DNA from: Candidatus Rhodoferax odensensis
Lineage (GTDB): Bacteria; Pseudomonadota; Gammaproteobacteria; Burkholderiales; Burkholderiaceae_C
NCBI GenBank assembly: GCA_016718405.1
Contig: JADKDJ010000036.1
Location: 1 to 64,000, forward strand
Direction of reading: 5' to 3'
DNA length: 64,000 bases
Positions 31,601 through 40,002 of the stretch are shown here, piece by piece. The position numbers were made by a program, and so were the translations under genes. The notes under the pieces are model-generated. The model did no database searches. It was not told the origin of the DNA and saw only the letters and a list, made by a program, of their open reading frames with translations. Position 1 is the first letter of the stretch. Each line of letters opens with the position of its first letter.

Positions 31601-32787
31601 GCGAGGCGCTGTTGCATGAGTTGAAGGGCCTGGGCGTGAAGCTCTCGCTGGACGACTTTGGCACCGGCTACTCGTCGCTGAGCTACCTCAAGCGCTTTCC
31701 GTTCGACAAGGTCAAGATCGACCAGTCGTTTGTGCGCGACATCACCACCAGCCAGAGCGATACGGTGATCGTCAAGGTGATTGTGTCGATGGCGCACGGC
31801 CTGGGCCTGCGCGTGATTGCCGAAGGCGTGGAGACCGAGGCCCAGTGCGAAATCATGCGCACCAATGTGTGCGACGAGATTCAGGGCTACTTTTTCTCGC
31901 GCCCGGTCCCCGCGCAGGCGATCGAAGCGCTGTTTGCCGAGGGGCGCCAACTGCCCGCCCACCTGCTGCGCCTGCAAAAACCGCTGCGCACCTTGCTGCT
32001 GGTGGACGACGAGGCCAACGTGGTGGCCTCGCTCAAGCGCCTGTTCCGCCGCGATGGCCACATCATCCTGACCGCCAACAGCGGCCCAGAGGGGTTGGAA
32101 GTGCTGTCCAAGCACAAGGTCGATGTGATCATCTCCGACCAGCGCATGCCCGGCATGACCGGGGTTGAATTTCTGCGCGCGGCCAAGGCCTTGTACCCGG
32201 ACACGATTCGCATTGTGCTGTCGGGCTACACCGAGCTGCAGTCGGTGACCGACGCCATCAACGAAGGGGCGGTGTACCGGTTCCTCACCAAGCCGTGGGA
32301 AGACGAACAATTGCGCGAGCACATCAAGAAGGCGTTTGAGTTCAAGGAGCTGCAGGAAGAAAACCAACAGCTTGACATTCGCATTCGCAGCGCCAACCAG
32401 GAACTGGTGGCCGCCAATCGGCAACTGGGTGAAGTGCTGCAGCAAACCCAGCACCAGGTCGAGCGTGACAACACCAGCCTGGCGATCGTGCGGGAAGCCT
32501 TGCAGCACCTGCCGGTGGCGGTGCTGGCGGTGGACGATGAAGGGTTGATCGCCTTCGTTAACGCCGCCACCGAGCGCCTGCTAGCGAGTGACGGGCCGAC
32601 GCTGGGGGATGAGCTGGCACTGGCCCTGCCCACCATTGCGAACCTGGTGGCGACCACCGGGGAAGGCGCGGCCAGTGAACTGGTGATCGACGCCCTGCAT
32701 TACCGGCTGCGCTGGCATACCATGGGGGTGAGTTCCCGCTCCCGGGGCAAGCTGGTGACACTGATCCGAACCGACGCTGATGTATGA
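28628..32787 (+). CDS. MASE1-LOV/PAS-GGDEF-EAL-REC signalling protein (two apparent frameshifts)
   Basis: Read across two one-base insertions, this encodes about 1385 residues. In order it has: a membrane MASE1 region (about 15-300); a LOV-type PAS (about 310-425) with GKNCSMLQG around Cys349, NYRKDGTKFWN and FFGVQRDI; two more PAS domains; a GGDEF domain whose motif reads GGKEF; an EAL domain with EALLRW, DDFGTGYSSL and IAEGVETEAQ intact; a receiver domain (LLVDDEANVV, ISDQRMPG, LTKPWED); a coiled coil; and a final PAS-like region. The breaks lie at 30590-30592 (extra G in GGG) and about 30970-30973 (extra base before GAACTGCTG). A predicted c-di-GMP phosphodiesterase that responds to light, redox or phosphorylation. 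The ATG at 28628 is chosen because a terminator lies upstream. Confidence 0.82.
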
Positions 32788-33116
32788 GCACGCCAGAACG
32801 CTTGATCAAACTGGATGACGCCGAGGTCGGCCAGACCCTCGCGCGCGCCTTGCAGGACGCTCGTGGCCAGGTGCTGATGGCGGCCGGCGCGCAAGTGACC
32901 GAGGCCGCCATGGTGTCCTTGCGCCGGCGCGACATCGAGGATATCTGGATTGTTGACGATGCGGCCCCGCGGCTTGACCCGAGTCTGGAAGATGCGGCGC
33001 GGCGCGAGCGCCATCGCCAGCGCTTGGCGCGGCTGTTTCGCCATGCGCAGGGTCAGCCGGGGGCGCAGCGCCTGCTGGCGCTGGTACGCCAGTACCGGGG
33101 TGTGGAGACGCCATGA
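32784..33116 (+). CDS. Small protein, stand-alone version of the domain at the end of the downstream HD-GYP regulator
   Basis: A 110-residue protein with no enzyme motif. Its first 60 residues (LIKLDDAEVGQTLARALQDA, then GQVLMAAGAQVTEAAMVSL) match in pattern the C-terminal segment of the response regulator at 35437 (LRASELEVGMTLSRDLTTPS, then GLLMLSADHVLDARLIRRI). The rest is an Arg-rich helix. The start overlaps the stop of the MASE1 gene, and its own stop overlaps the HDOD gene start, both as ATGA, so it is translationally coupled within the operon. I infer an adaptor role; the function is unknown. Confidence 0.7.
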   Translation: MSTPERLIKLDDAEVGQTLARALQDARGQVLMAAGAQVTEAAMVSLRRRDIEDIWIVDDAAPRLDPSLEDAARRERHRQRLARLFRHAQGQPGAQRLLALVRQYRGVETP

Positions 33117-33955
33117 TGCGGTTGGAACTCAGCAACGTATTGCCAGCGGTCAACAAGCTGCCGTCATTACCCACGGTGGTGATGGAGTTGCTGGCCAGCC
33201 TGGACCAGGAGGACATCAACATCGACGCCCTGGCTGCCAAGATCTCGCAGGACCAGGCCCTGACGGCCAAGACGCTGCGTTTGGCCAATTCGTCCTTTTA
33301 TGGCATGGCGCACCAGATCACGACCATTGCCGAAGCCATTGCCATCCTGGGGTTTCGCACCGTGCGCAGTATTGCCACCACCGCTGCCTTGATCGGCACT
33401 TTTGCCACGCAAGCGCCCGGGCTTTTTAGGTTTGCGCCATTTTGGCGCCACTCGATTGGCACAGCGGTCTGCGCACGCGAGTTGGCGACGCACCTCAAGC
33501 TCAACGCGGAGCAGGCCTACGTCACCGGGCTGTTGCACGACATCGGCCGCCTGGTGCTGGTGACCCAGTTTTCGGCGGCGTTCGAGGGCGTCATGGCCTA
33601 CCAGGTGCAGCACGATTGCACGCTGGCGCAAGCCGAGTTCGCCGTGCTGGGTGTTGACCACGCCATGGTGGGCCAGGCACTCACGCAGCACTGGAAGTTT
33701 CCGCCGAGCATGCAGCAGGCAGTGGCGGGTCACCACGCGCAAACCGTTCCCCAGGGGCAGCCGTTGACCTTGGTGATCCAGTTTGCGGACGCCATGGCCC
33801 ACGCGCTGGACTTCTCCAGCGACGATGACGACCAGGTGCCGCTCCTGCCCGATGCCGCTTGGCAACAACTTGGCCTGAGTGACGCCACACTGCTTGCGGT
33901 TATGGCAGACTCCGAGAAACAGTTCGAAGGCGCGAGCCTGGTGCTCGGTGCGTAG
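33113..33955 (+). CDS. HDOD-domain signalling protein
   Basis: A 280-residue protein occupied mostly by one HDOD domain (about 8-215): LPSLPTVVMELLASL, ALTAKTLRLANSSFYGMAHQ, then GLLHDIGRLVLVTQF and LGVDHAMVGQALTQHWKFPP. HDOD folds resemble HD phosphohydrolases but usually lack the full metal-binding set; an HD pair is present here at HDIGR. Such proteins act as scaffolds or regulators in biofilm and motility signalling. It overlaps the preceding gene by four bases and is 12 bases from the kinase gene. The pseudogene at 27842 is a paralog. Confidence 0.88.
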   Translation: MMRLELSNVLPAVNKLPSLPTVVMELLASLDQEDINIDALAAKISQDQALTAKTLRLANSSFYGMAHQITTIAEAIAILGFRTVRSIATTAALIGTFATQAPGLFRFAPFWRHSIGTAVCARELATHLKLNAEQAYVTGLLHDIGRLVLVTQFSAAFEGVMAYQVQHDCTLAQAEFAVLGVDHAMVGQALTQHWKFPPSMQQAVAGHHAQTVPQGQPLTLVIQFADAMAHALDFSSDDDDQVPLLPDAAWQQLGLSDATLLAVMADSEKQFEGASLVLGA

Positions 33956-33967
33956 AAAGGTGCGACG

Positions 33968-35440
33968 TTGGACAACACGAACCCCGATCCGGCATTGAGG
34001 GCCCCTCAGCTAGGCGGCCTGGACCCAGCAATCTTCTTCGAGGGTAGTCCGGTGGCGACCTTCGTGGTCAATGCGGACCATGTGGTGACGCATTTCAACA
34101 AGGCCTGCTCCTTGGCACTGGGCATTCCGGTGGAACAGGTCATCGGCCAAAAGGGAATCGGTCGATTCTTTTACGGCGAGGACCGGCCGGTGATGGCAGA
34201 CCTGATCGTCGACGGCGCCATGACCGAGATCATTGAGGACCTGTACCAAAACCGCTACCGCAGTTCGCTGGTGGTGCCCGATGCCTATGAAGCGGAAGGC
34301 TTTTTCCCCAATTTCGGAACCTCCGGCCGATGGTTGTTCTTTACTGCCGCGCCGTTGCGGGATGCAAACGGCAAGGTGGTGGGGGCGATCGAGACCCTAC
34401 AGGACATTACGGAACGCAAGGTCGCTGAGGCGGCGCTGATGAAGGCGCAGCTGGAGGTTGAGCAGATCGTTGAGCAGCGCACCGAGCAACTGGCCAGCGC
34501 CAACCAGGCGCTGCGTGAGGATGCTGCCCGCCGCGAGCTTGCCGAGATTGAAGTGCGCAAGCGCAATGAAGAACTGAACTTGCTCAATTCCAAGCTGATG
34601 GCCGCGCAGGAGCATCTGGTTCAGTCCGAGAAGCTGGCGTCCATTGGCCAACTCGCGGCCGGGGTTGCGCACGAGATCAACAACCCGATTGGCTATATCT
34701 TTTCCAATTTCGGCTCGTTGGAGAACTACCTGGCCAGCATGTTCGAGATGCTCGCGGCCTACGAAGGTGCGGAGGGCGAGAACCCCACGCCAGACGCGAA
34801 GAACCTGGTCAAGACCACCAAGCAGCGCGTGGAGCTGGACTTTCTGAAGGAAGACATCCCCGTCCTCATGCGCGAGTCCAAGGAGGGGATCGTGCGGGTG
34901 CGCAAGATCGTGCAGGACTTGAAGGACTTCTCGCACGTCGACACCAACCCGGACTGGCAGTCGGTTGACCTGACGCAGGGCATCGACTCGACCCTCAATG
35001 TGGTCAACAACGAAATCAAATACAAGGCCGACGTGGTCAAGGAATACGCCGATCTGCCGCCGGTGCAGTGCCTGCCGTCGCAGATCAATCAGGTGGTGAT
35101 GAATCTGGTGGTCAATGCGGCGCACGCGATGAGCGGGCCCGAGCGCGGCAAGATCACGCTGCGCACCGGTGTCGCCGGCGACAAGGTCTGGCTGGAAGTG
35201 GCGGACACCGGTAGTGGTATCCCCAAGGATGTGCTACCCCGCATCTTTGACCCGTTCTACACCACCAAACCGGTCGGCAAAGGCACCGGACTGGGGCTCT
35301 CGCTGTCCTACGGCATTGTGCAAAAGCACCATGGCACGATCGACGTCAAGACCGAGATCGGTCAGGGCACCACGTTTAGGGTGACGCTGCCCATTGTGCA
35401 GCCGACCGAGCCAGCGCCCAACGGAGCCAAACCGTCATGA
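33968..35440 (+). CDS. PAS-domain sensor histidine kinase
   Basis: A 490-residue cytoplasmic kinase, with no membrane segment. It has a PAS domain (about 20-150; IFFEGSPVATFVVNADHVVT to GAIETLQDITERK), a long coiled coil (about 155-220), an H-box with the phospho-acceptor in GVAHEINNPIGYIFSN, and an HATPase domain with the N box NLVVNAAHAM, G1 box DTGSGIP and G2 box GKGTGLGLSLSYGI. The start codon is TTG at 33968 after AGAAAGG. It overlaps the response-regulator gene by four bases (ATGA), which makes that regulator its likely partner. Confidence 0.9.
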   Translation: MDNTNPDPALRAPQLGGLDPAIFFEGSPVATFVVNADHVVTHFNKACSLALGIPVEQVIGQKGIGRFFYGEDRPVMADLIVDGAMTEIIEDLYQNRYRSSLVVPDAYEAEGFFPNFGTSGRWLFFTAAPLRDANGKVVGAIETLQDITERKVAEAALMKAQLEVEQIVEQRTEQLASANQALREDAARRELAEIEVRKRNEELNLLNSKLMAAQEHLVQSEKLASIGQLAAGVAHEINNPIGYIFSNFGSLENYLASMFEMLAAYEGAEGENPTPDAKNLVKTTKQRVELDFLKEDIPVLMRESKEGIVRVRKIVQDLKDFSHVDTNPDWQSVDLTQGIDSTLNVVNNEIKYKADVVKEYADLPPVQCLPSQINQVVMNLVVNAAHAMSGPERGKITLRTGVAGDKVWLEVADTGSGIPKDVLPRIFDPFYTTKPVGKGTGLGLSLSYGIVQKHHGTIDVKTEIGQGTTFRVTLPIVQPTEPAPNGAKPS

Positions 35441-36780
35441 CCGCCGAAACCCCAAGCGATGATGCGGCGCAGACCCGTGCGCCAACGATTCTGTGTGTCG
35501 ACGACGAGCCCAACATCCTGTCTTCGTTGCGGCGGCTGTTTCGCGGCAAGGGCTTTCAGGTGCGTATTGCCGAAGGCGGCAAGGCCGGCTTGGCGCTGCT
35601 GGAGACCGAGACGGTGGACCTGGTGATCTCCGACATGCGCATGCCGGAGATGGACGGTGCCCAGTTTCTGGAGCAGGTGCGCGCGCGCTGGCCCGATACC
35701 CTGCGTCTGCTGCTGACAGGCTACTCGGACGTCACGTCCATCATCGAAGCGATCAATCGGGGCGAAATCTACCGCTACATCACCAAGCCCTGGGACGACA
35801 ACGACATCGTGCTGATCGTGCGCCAAGCCCTGGAGCGCAAGGCGCTGGAACTGGAGAAGAAGCGGCTCGAAGCGCTGGCGATCGCCCAGCACGAGGAGCT
35901 GCTGGCGCTTAACGCCAGCCTGGAGTCCAAAGTGCAGGCGCGCACGGCGGAGTTGCAGGTTGCCAACGAGCAGCTCAAGAGCAGCTTTGTCACCTCGATC
36001 AAGGTTTTCTCCACGCTGATCGACATGCGCGGCGGCAACCTGGCCGGACACTCGCGCCGCGTGGCGGACCTGGCGCGCAAGATTGCGCTGCGTCTGAAGG
36101 TCGAGGCCAAGCAGGTGCAGGAGATTTTTGTGGCGGGCCTGCTGCATGAGATCGGCAAGGTTGGCTTTGCCGACGAACTGCTGCGCACGCCCGTGGCCAT
36201 GATGAAGCCAGACCAACTGGACGCGTACCGCAAGCACACCGTGCACGCCGAGCAATTGTTGCTGCCGCTGGCCGACCTGCGATCCGCCTCCGACATCATT
36301 AGCGGACAGTTCGAACGTTTTGACGGTACCGGCTTCCCCGATCACCTTGCGGGCGAGGCCATTCCCCTGGCCACGCGCATCCTGACCCTGGCCAGTGACT
36401 ACGACAACATGCAGATTGGCACCTTGACGCAGCGCGAGCTTAGCGCGGAGGAAGCGCGCATCCTGATCGTGCACGGCAGCGGCAAGCGCTACGACCCGGC
36501 GGTTGTGGCGGCGTTCAATGAGGTGTTGGGCGGCGTCGCGCCCAAAGAGGAGTCCGACAAGGAGCGCCGTGTTGAAGTCGCCCTGCGTGCAAGCGAGCTG
36601 GAGGTTGGCATGACGCTGTCGCGCGACCTCACCACACCCAGCGGCTTGTTGATGCTGTCGGCCGACCACGTGCTGGACGCGCGTCTGATCCGCCGAATTG
36701 CAGACTTTGAGCGTTCCAACGGCCTGGAATTGACGGCCTACATCTGGGGGCCGCGACCGGCCAAAGCCCCGGCGGGATGA
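35437..36780 (+). CDS. Response regulator with HD-GYP-like output domain
   Basis: A 447-residue protein. A receiver domain (about 17-135) has ILCVDDEPN, the phosphorylation Asp in ISDMRMPEMDG, and YITKPWDD. A coiled coil (about 135-185) leads to an HD-GYP-like domain (about 185-365). The first metal motif reads LLHEIGK, with Glu where HD-GYP enzymes have Asp, and the GYP motif reads FDGTGFPDHLAGEAIP. A C-terminal extension (about 375-435) matches the stand-alone protein at 32784. It may hydrolyse c-di-GMP weakly or not at all because of the changed HD pair. The 3' end overlaps the convergent ligase gene by 43 bases. Confidence 0.88.
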   Translation: MTAETPSDDAAQTRAPTILCVDDEPNILSSLRRLFRGKGFQVRIAEGGKAGLALLETETVDLVISDMRMPEMDGAQFLEQVRARWPDTLRLLLTGYSDVTSIIEAINRGEIYRYITKPWDDNDIVLIVRQALERKALELEKKRLEALAIAQHEELLALNASLESKVQARTAELQVANEQLKSSFVTSIKVFSTLIDMRGGNLAGHSRRVADLARKIALRLKVEAKQVQEIFVAGLLHEIGKVGFADELLRTPVAMMKPDQLDAYRKHTVHAEQLLLPLADLRSASDIISGQFERFDGTGFPDHLAGEAIPLATRILTLASDYDNMQIGTLTQRELSAEEARILIVHGSGKRYDPAVVAAFNEVLGGVAPKEESDKERRVEVALRASELEVGMTLSRDLTTPSGLLMLSADHVLDARLIRRIADFERSNGLELTAYIWGPRPAKAPAG

Positions 36781-38171
36781 GCCGCCACCACGCGTTGCAC
36801 CTTGCCGCTTCGGCCACGGGGCAGGGTGACGCCGCATTTGCCGATCAGTTTGATCGGAGCCAAGCCGTGCTGGTGTGCCAGGCCCTGCAAAACGTGGCGG
36901 CAGCGCACCATCATCGAGGTCGCTTCGGCGCCGCTCTGCGGCAAACTTAGTTCCAGCGTGTGCCCGTCAAGCTGGCGCAACTGGAACTCGAACACCGCCG
37001 CCTGGTCTTCGAGCACCGTCGTCAGGGCCAGCGGCAGCAGAGTGACAGGTCGTCCATGCTGGTCGAGCATGGTCAGCGCGTCGTCGTGCCGGCCAGCCAC
37101 CTCGATCACCGGCAGCGGTGAACCGCAGGCGCAGCGCTGCCGGCCAAAGCTGACCTGGTCTCCCAGGTCGTAGCGGATCAACGGCTGCACGGTGTTGACC
37201 AGATTGGTCAGCAAGGTGGTGTGGCACTCCTGCCCCGGGCGCACCGAGCGAAACTTCTCGTCAACCGGCTCCAGAATCAGCCAGTCGGTGTTGGCGTGCA
37301 TGTGGCCCTGGCCACATTCCCAGCCGATGGTCAGGAACTCCGACGCGCCGTAGCTGTTGCGCACCGCGCAGTGCAGCGACTTCTCCACCCACTTGCGCAC
37401 GCCCGGACTCAAGGTTTCGCCGCCGGTCCAGACCTCGTTGGGCCGATGCCGCAGGGCGCCGCGCGCCGCCTCGTCCGCCAACAAGGCGGCCACCGTCGGG
37501 TAGGTGGAGATGATGGTGGGCGCATAGGCATCGAGCGCCTCGATCAACGACGCGGTGGACTGCAGGATCGACAACGAGCGCATCACCTGGGCCACCCACG
37601 GGTTGAGCTGGCACAGGCGCTGGATCGACACGTAACTGGCAAAGTGGCCGGTGGTGGCGCCCACGAAGGCAATGCGTTCAGACAGGTACATCGGGTCCAG
37701 CCAGCGTTTGAGCGGCTGCGGCACGCTGCGGCGCAGGGCCTCCAGCGCATCGTAGGTGGCCATCGCCCGCGCGTCCTGCACGAACACACCGGGCTGGCCG
37801 CTGGTGCCCGAGCTTTCCCACACCACGTACTTGCCCAGGTAGGGTTCGGCAATGCGCAGCGGGTCGGCGGTGAAGGCGCGCAGCTCGGCCAGTTTGAGCT
37901 GCGGGTCGCATACCCATTCGTCAAAGCGCTGCATCAGTTCGCCCTTGGTGACCACTGGCAAGGTGTCCAGGCGCACCGTGGCGGGCGAGACACCGTGCAG
38001 CCGCTGTCGATACAGCGGTGAGTGTTGCAGCGCTGCCTGCACCAGGCAGATCAAGCGCTGGCGCTGCTTGGCTGCGAGTTCGGCGGGAGTGGCCCGATCG
38101 GTGGCCAGCACGTCTGCAGCAGCCACGCCGCTGTGCAGCGAATCGAAGACCGTGTGCGCTGGAGTGGCCAT
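36738..38171 (-). CDS. PaaK-like adenylate-forming enzyme
   Basis: A 477-residue protein of the phenylacetate-CoA ligase / F390-synthetase-like type. It has the AMP-binding P-loop-like motif VWESSGTSGQPGVFV (about residue 115), TGGETLSPGVRKWV, the YGASEF motif, and the RYDLGDQVSFG hinge region. A CAC...C cluster (QRCACGSP) recalls the cysteine segment seen in this family. The substrate cannot be told from sequence; carboxylate activation as an acyl-adenylate is the family reaction. The ATG at 38171 is preferred to longer in-frame starts. The neighbouring zinc-ribbon gene, 40 bases upstream on the same strand, may be co-transcribed. Confidence 0.8.
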   Translation of the reverse strand: MATPAHTVFDSLHSGVAAADVLATDRATPAELAAKQRQRLICLVQAALQHSPLYRQRLHGVSPATVRLDTLPVVTKGELMQRFDEWVCDPQLKLAELRAFTADPLRIAEPYLGKYVVWESSGTSGQPGVFVQDARAMATYDALEALRRSVPQPLKRWLDPMYLSERIAFVGATTGHFASYVSIQRLCQLNPWVAQVMRSLSILQSTASLIEALDAYAPTIISTYPTVAALLADEAARGALRHRPNEVWTGGETLSPGVRKWVEKSLHCAVRNSYGASEFLTIGWECGQGHMHANTDWLILEPVDEKFRSVRPGQECHTTLLTNLVNTVQPLIRYDLGDQVSFGRQRCACGSPLPVIEVAGRHDDALTMLDQHGRPVTLLPLALTTVLEDQAAVFEFQLRQLDGHTLELSLPQSGAEATSMMVRCRHVLQGLAHQHGLAPIKLIGKCGVTLPRGRSGKVQRVVAAHPAGALAGRGPQM

Positions 38172-38211
38172 GGGACTGCGATCATGTGTGCGGTGGGCCT
38201 GCAGGACACGA

Positions 38212-38514
38212 TCAATCGATCGACAAACCGGCAAACACCAGCGCCGAGTGGCCGTCTGAATGCAGGGCGTCATAGCAGCGCGTGCAACGTGTGCAAAACA
38301 GATGCGAGCGAATGACATGCTGGTAGCGCAACACCAGTTGCAGCGGTACCTGGCAGTGGGGGCAGGTCTCCCGCATTGACCCGGCCAGCGTGACATCGGG
38401 CGCGACCAGACCGCCCGAGGCGCGGGTGCCATGAACCACTTCTCGCGGGTCCAACTCCACCAGCGTGAGTGGCGTCGCGTGGTGTACGCGCAAGTCCTGC
38501 TCTGGCATGTTCAC
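38212..38514 (-). CDS. Small putative zinc-binding protein of unknown function
   Basis: A 100-residue protein with two cysteine pairs, CPHC (about 51-54) and CTRC (about 74-77), followed by another Cys, in the spacing of a rubredoxin-like zinc ribbon. The N-terminal half has no recognisable domain. It starts MNMPEQDLRVHHATPLTLVE, with a second possible Met at residue 3. I do not recognise the family. It lies upstream of the PaaK-like ligase gene in the same direction. Confidence 0.6.
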   Translation of the reverse strand: MNMPEQDLRVHHATPLTLVELDPREVVHGTRASGGLVAPDVTLAGSMRETCPHCQVPLQLVLRYQHVIRSHLFCTRCTRCYDALHSDGHSALVFAGLSID

Positions 38515-38633
38515 TACTCCCAGGTGATTGAGTGAAAAATTCAGTGGCGTCCGGACGCCTGCTGCAACAAGTTTGCGCCTAGTCGTGCCAGCTTGTCCAG
38601 CACTTGGCGCTGCGGCATCGAGCGCCTGCTGTT

Positions 38634-39752
38634 TCAGTAACCCAGGCCGGACGGCTCCAGCGTGGCGCCGAGTTCGATACGCAAACGCACCGACAGGTCG
38701 GTTCTGGAGTCGGCGTTGCCAATGGCTTGTTCGATCGTGATCAAGCCATCGGCAAACAGCTTGAACAGCGACTGATCGAAGGTGTGCATGCCGATCTCGT
38801 TGCTCTTGGCGATGACGCCGCGCAGCTGGTCAATTTGCCCCTTGTTGATCAGGTCTGCCACATAGGGCGAGCGCAGCATCACTTCGGTGGCCGGCATGCG
38901 CTGGTTGTTGGCGCCCTGGATGAGCCGCTGCGCTACCACCCCATGCAGGTTGAGCGACAGGTCCAACTGGACCCGCCGGTGCGCATCTTCAGGAAAGAAG
39001 TTGATGATGCGCTCGATGGCCTGGTGCGCATTGTTGGCGTGCAGCGTGGACAGGCACAGGTGGCCGGTCTCGGCGTAGTGGATGGCGTGCTGAACGGTCA
39101 ACCGGTCGCGCAGTTCACCGATCATGATGACGTCGGGCGCCTCGCGCATGGCGTGGCGCAGCGCCTGGTCGAAGGACTGGGTGTCGACCCCCACCTCGCG
39201 CTGACTCACGATCGATTGTTTGTGGCTGTGCACAAATTCGATCGGGTCCTCGATCGTCAGGATGTGGCCTGACTGGTTCATATTGCGATAGTCCAGCATC
39301 GCGGCCAGGGTGGTTGACTTGCCCGAGCCGGCGGCGCCGACGATCAGCACCAGGCCCCGCTTGTACAGGGCCAGTGTTTCCAGAATCGCCGGCATGTGGA
39401 GTTGCGCTACCGATGGCAACCGGGACTGGATATGGCGGGCCACGATGGCCAGCTCGCCACGCTGGCGATAGACGTTGAAACGAAAGCGCCCCAGATCGGC
39501 CACCACGCAGGCCAGGTCGCACTCCAGCTCTTGCTCGAAGCGGCTGGCCTGGGACTGGTTCAACAGCGAAGCGGTCAGCGCCTGCAATTCGTCGGCGCGC
39601 AGGGGCGGCAAGGGCAGCCGCTGCACCTCGCCCTGCACCTTGACCGATGGCGGCGCCCCGACCGTCAGAAACAGGTCGGACGCCTGCCGCTCCACCATGG
39701 ATGTCAGGTAAAGGTGCAGATGACTTGTTTTGGGCAAGGCTAGATCAGACAC
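38634..39752 (-). CDS. pilU: Type IV pilus retraction ATPase PilU
   Basis: A 372-residue member of the PilT/PilU branch of secretion ATPases. It has Walker A GAAGSGKSTT (about residue 139), the Asp box TIEDPIEF, and the Walker B region IMIGELRDRLTV with AETGHLCLSTLHANNAHQ after it. PilT itself has MIGEMRD/E-type motifs followed by a short tail; the long C-terminal tail here (about 345-372) and the GHLCLSTLHAN motif favour PilU. PilU normally assists PilT in pilus retraction and twitching. pilT, its usual neighbour, is not in the window. Confidence 0.88.
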   Translation of the reverse strand: MSDLALPKTSHLHLYLTSMVERQASDLFLTVGAPPSVKVQGEVQRLPLPPLRADELQALTASLLNQSQASRFEQELECDLACVVADLGRFRFNVYRQRGELAIVARHIQSRLPSVAQLHMPAILETLALYKRGLVLIVGAAGSGKSTTLAAMLDYRNMNQSGHILTIEDPIEFVHSHKQSIVSQREVGVDTQSFDQALRHAMREAPDVIMIGELRDRLTVQHAIHYAETGHLCLSTLHANNAHQAIERIINFFPEDAHRRVQLDLSLNLHGVVAQRLIQGANNQRMPATEVMLRSPYVADLINKGQIDQLRGVIAKSNEIGMHTFDQSLFKLFADGLITIEQAIGNADSRTDLSVRLRIELGATLEPSGLGY

Positions 39753-40002
39753 GGCGGAGGCTCCGGTTGGCTGGTACAGCTGGGAATATCACCAGTAGCA
39801 GTATCAGACCCTGGGTCGCAAACGTCAATGCCGTGTGGGGTGGTGTCATGACCTGGGTCAGGACGGCACCACGCGAATATCAAACTGGCGAGAAATTTCA
39901 AGTTTTTTCAGAAATAACCCTAAATCACCCCCTAAATCTGCCGTTAAGAACTGTACGAACACGGAGTAGAGCCCCAGACCCAGTCTGAGATCTGTAAACA
40001 AA
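39753..40002. other. Intergenic region between divergent pilU and an orphan gene
   Basis: This 250-base gap contains no gene. Its right part is AT-rich and carries the sigma28-type promoter at 39921-39947. The left part, next to pilU, should contain the pilU promoter on the minus strand, but no box is clear enough to assign. Confidence 0.5.
39921..39947 (+). promoter_or_regulatory. Sigma28 (FliA-type) promoter
   Basis: TAAA (39921-39924), a 15-base spacer, then GCCGTTAA (39940-39947). The FliA consensus is TAAA-N15-GCCGATAA, so only one base differs and the spacing is exact. Transcription would start near 39957, about 45 bases before the ATG of the orphan gene at 40003. fliA itself is encoded in this window. 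Confidence 0.72.

Noticed and set aside
32950..33429. Alternative 159-codon frame over the HDOD gene start
   Set aside because: Overlaps two coupled genes in the wrong frame and lacks domain patterns.
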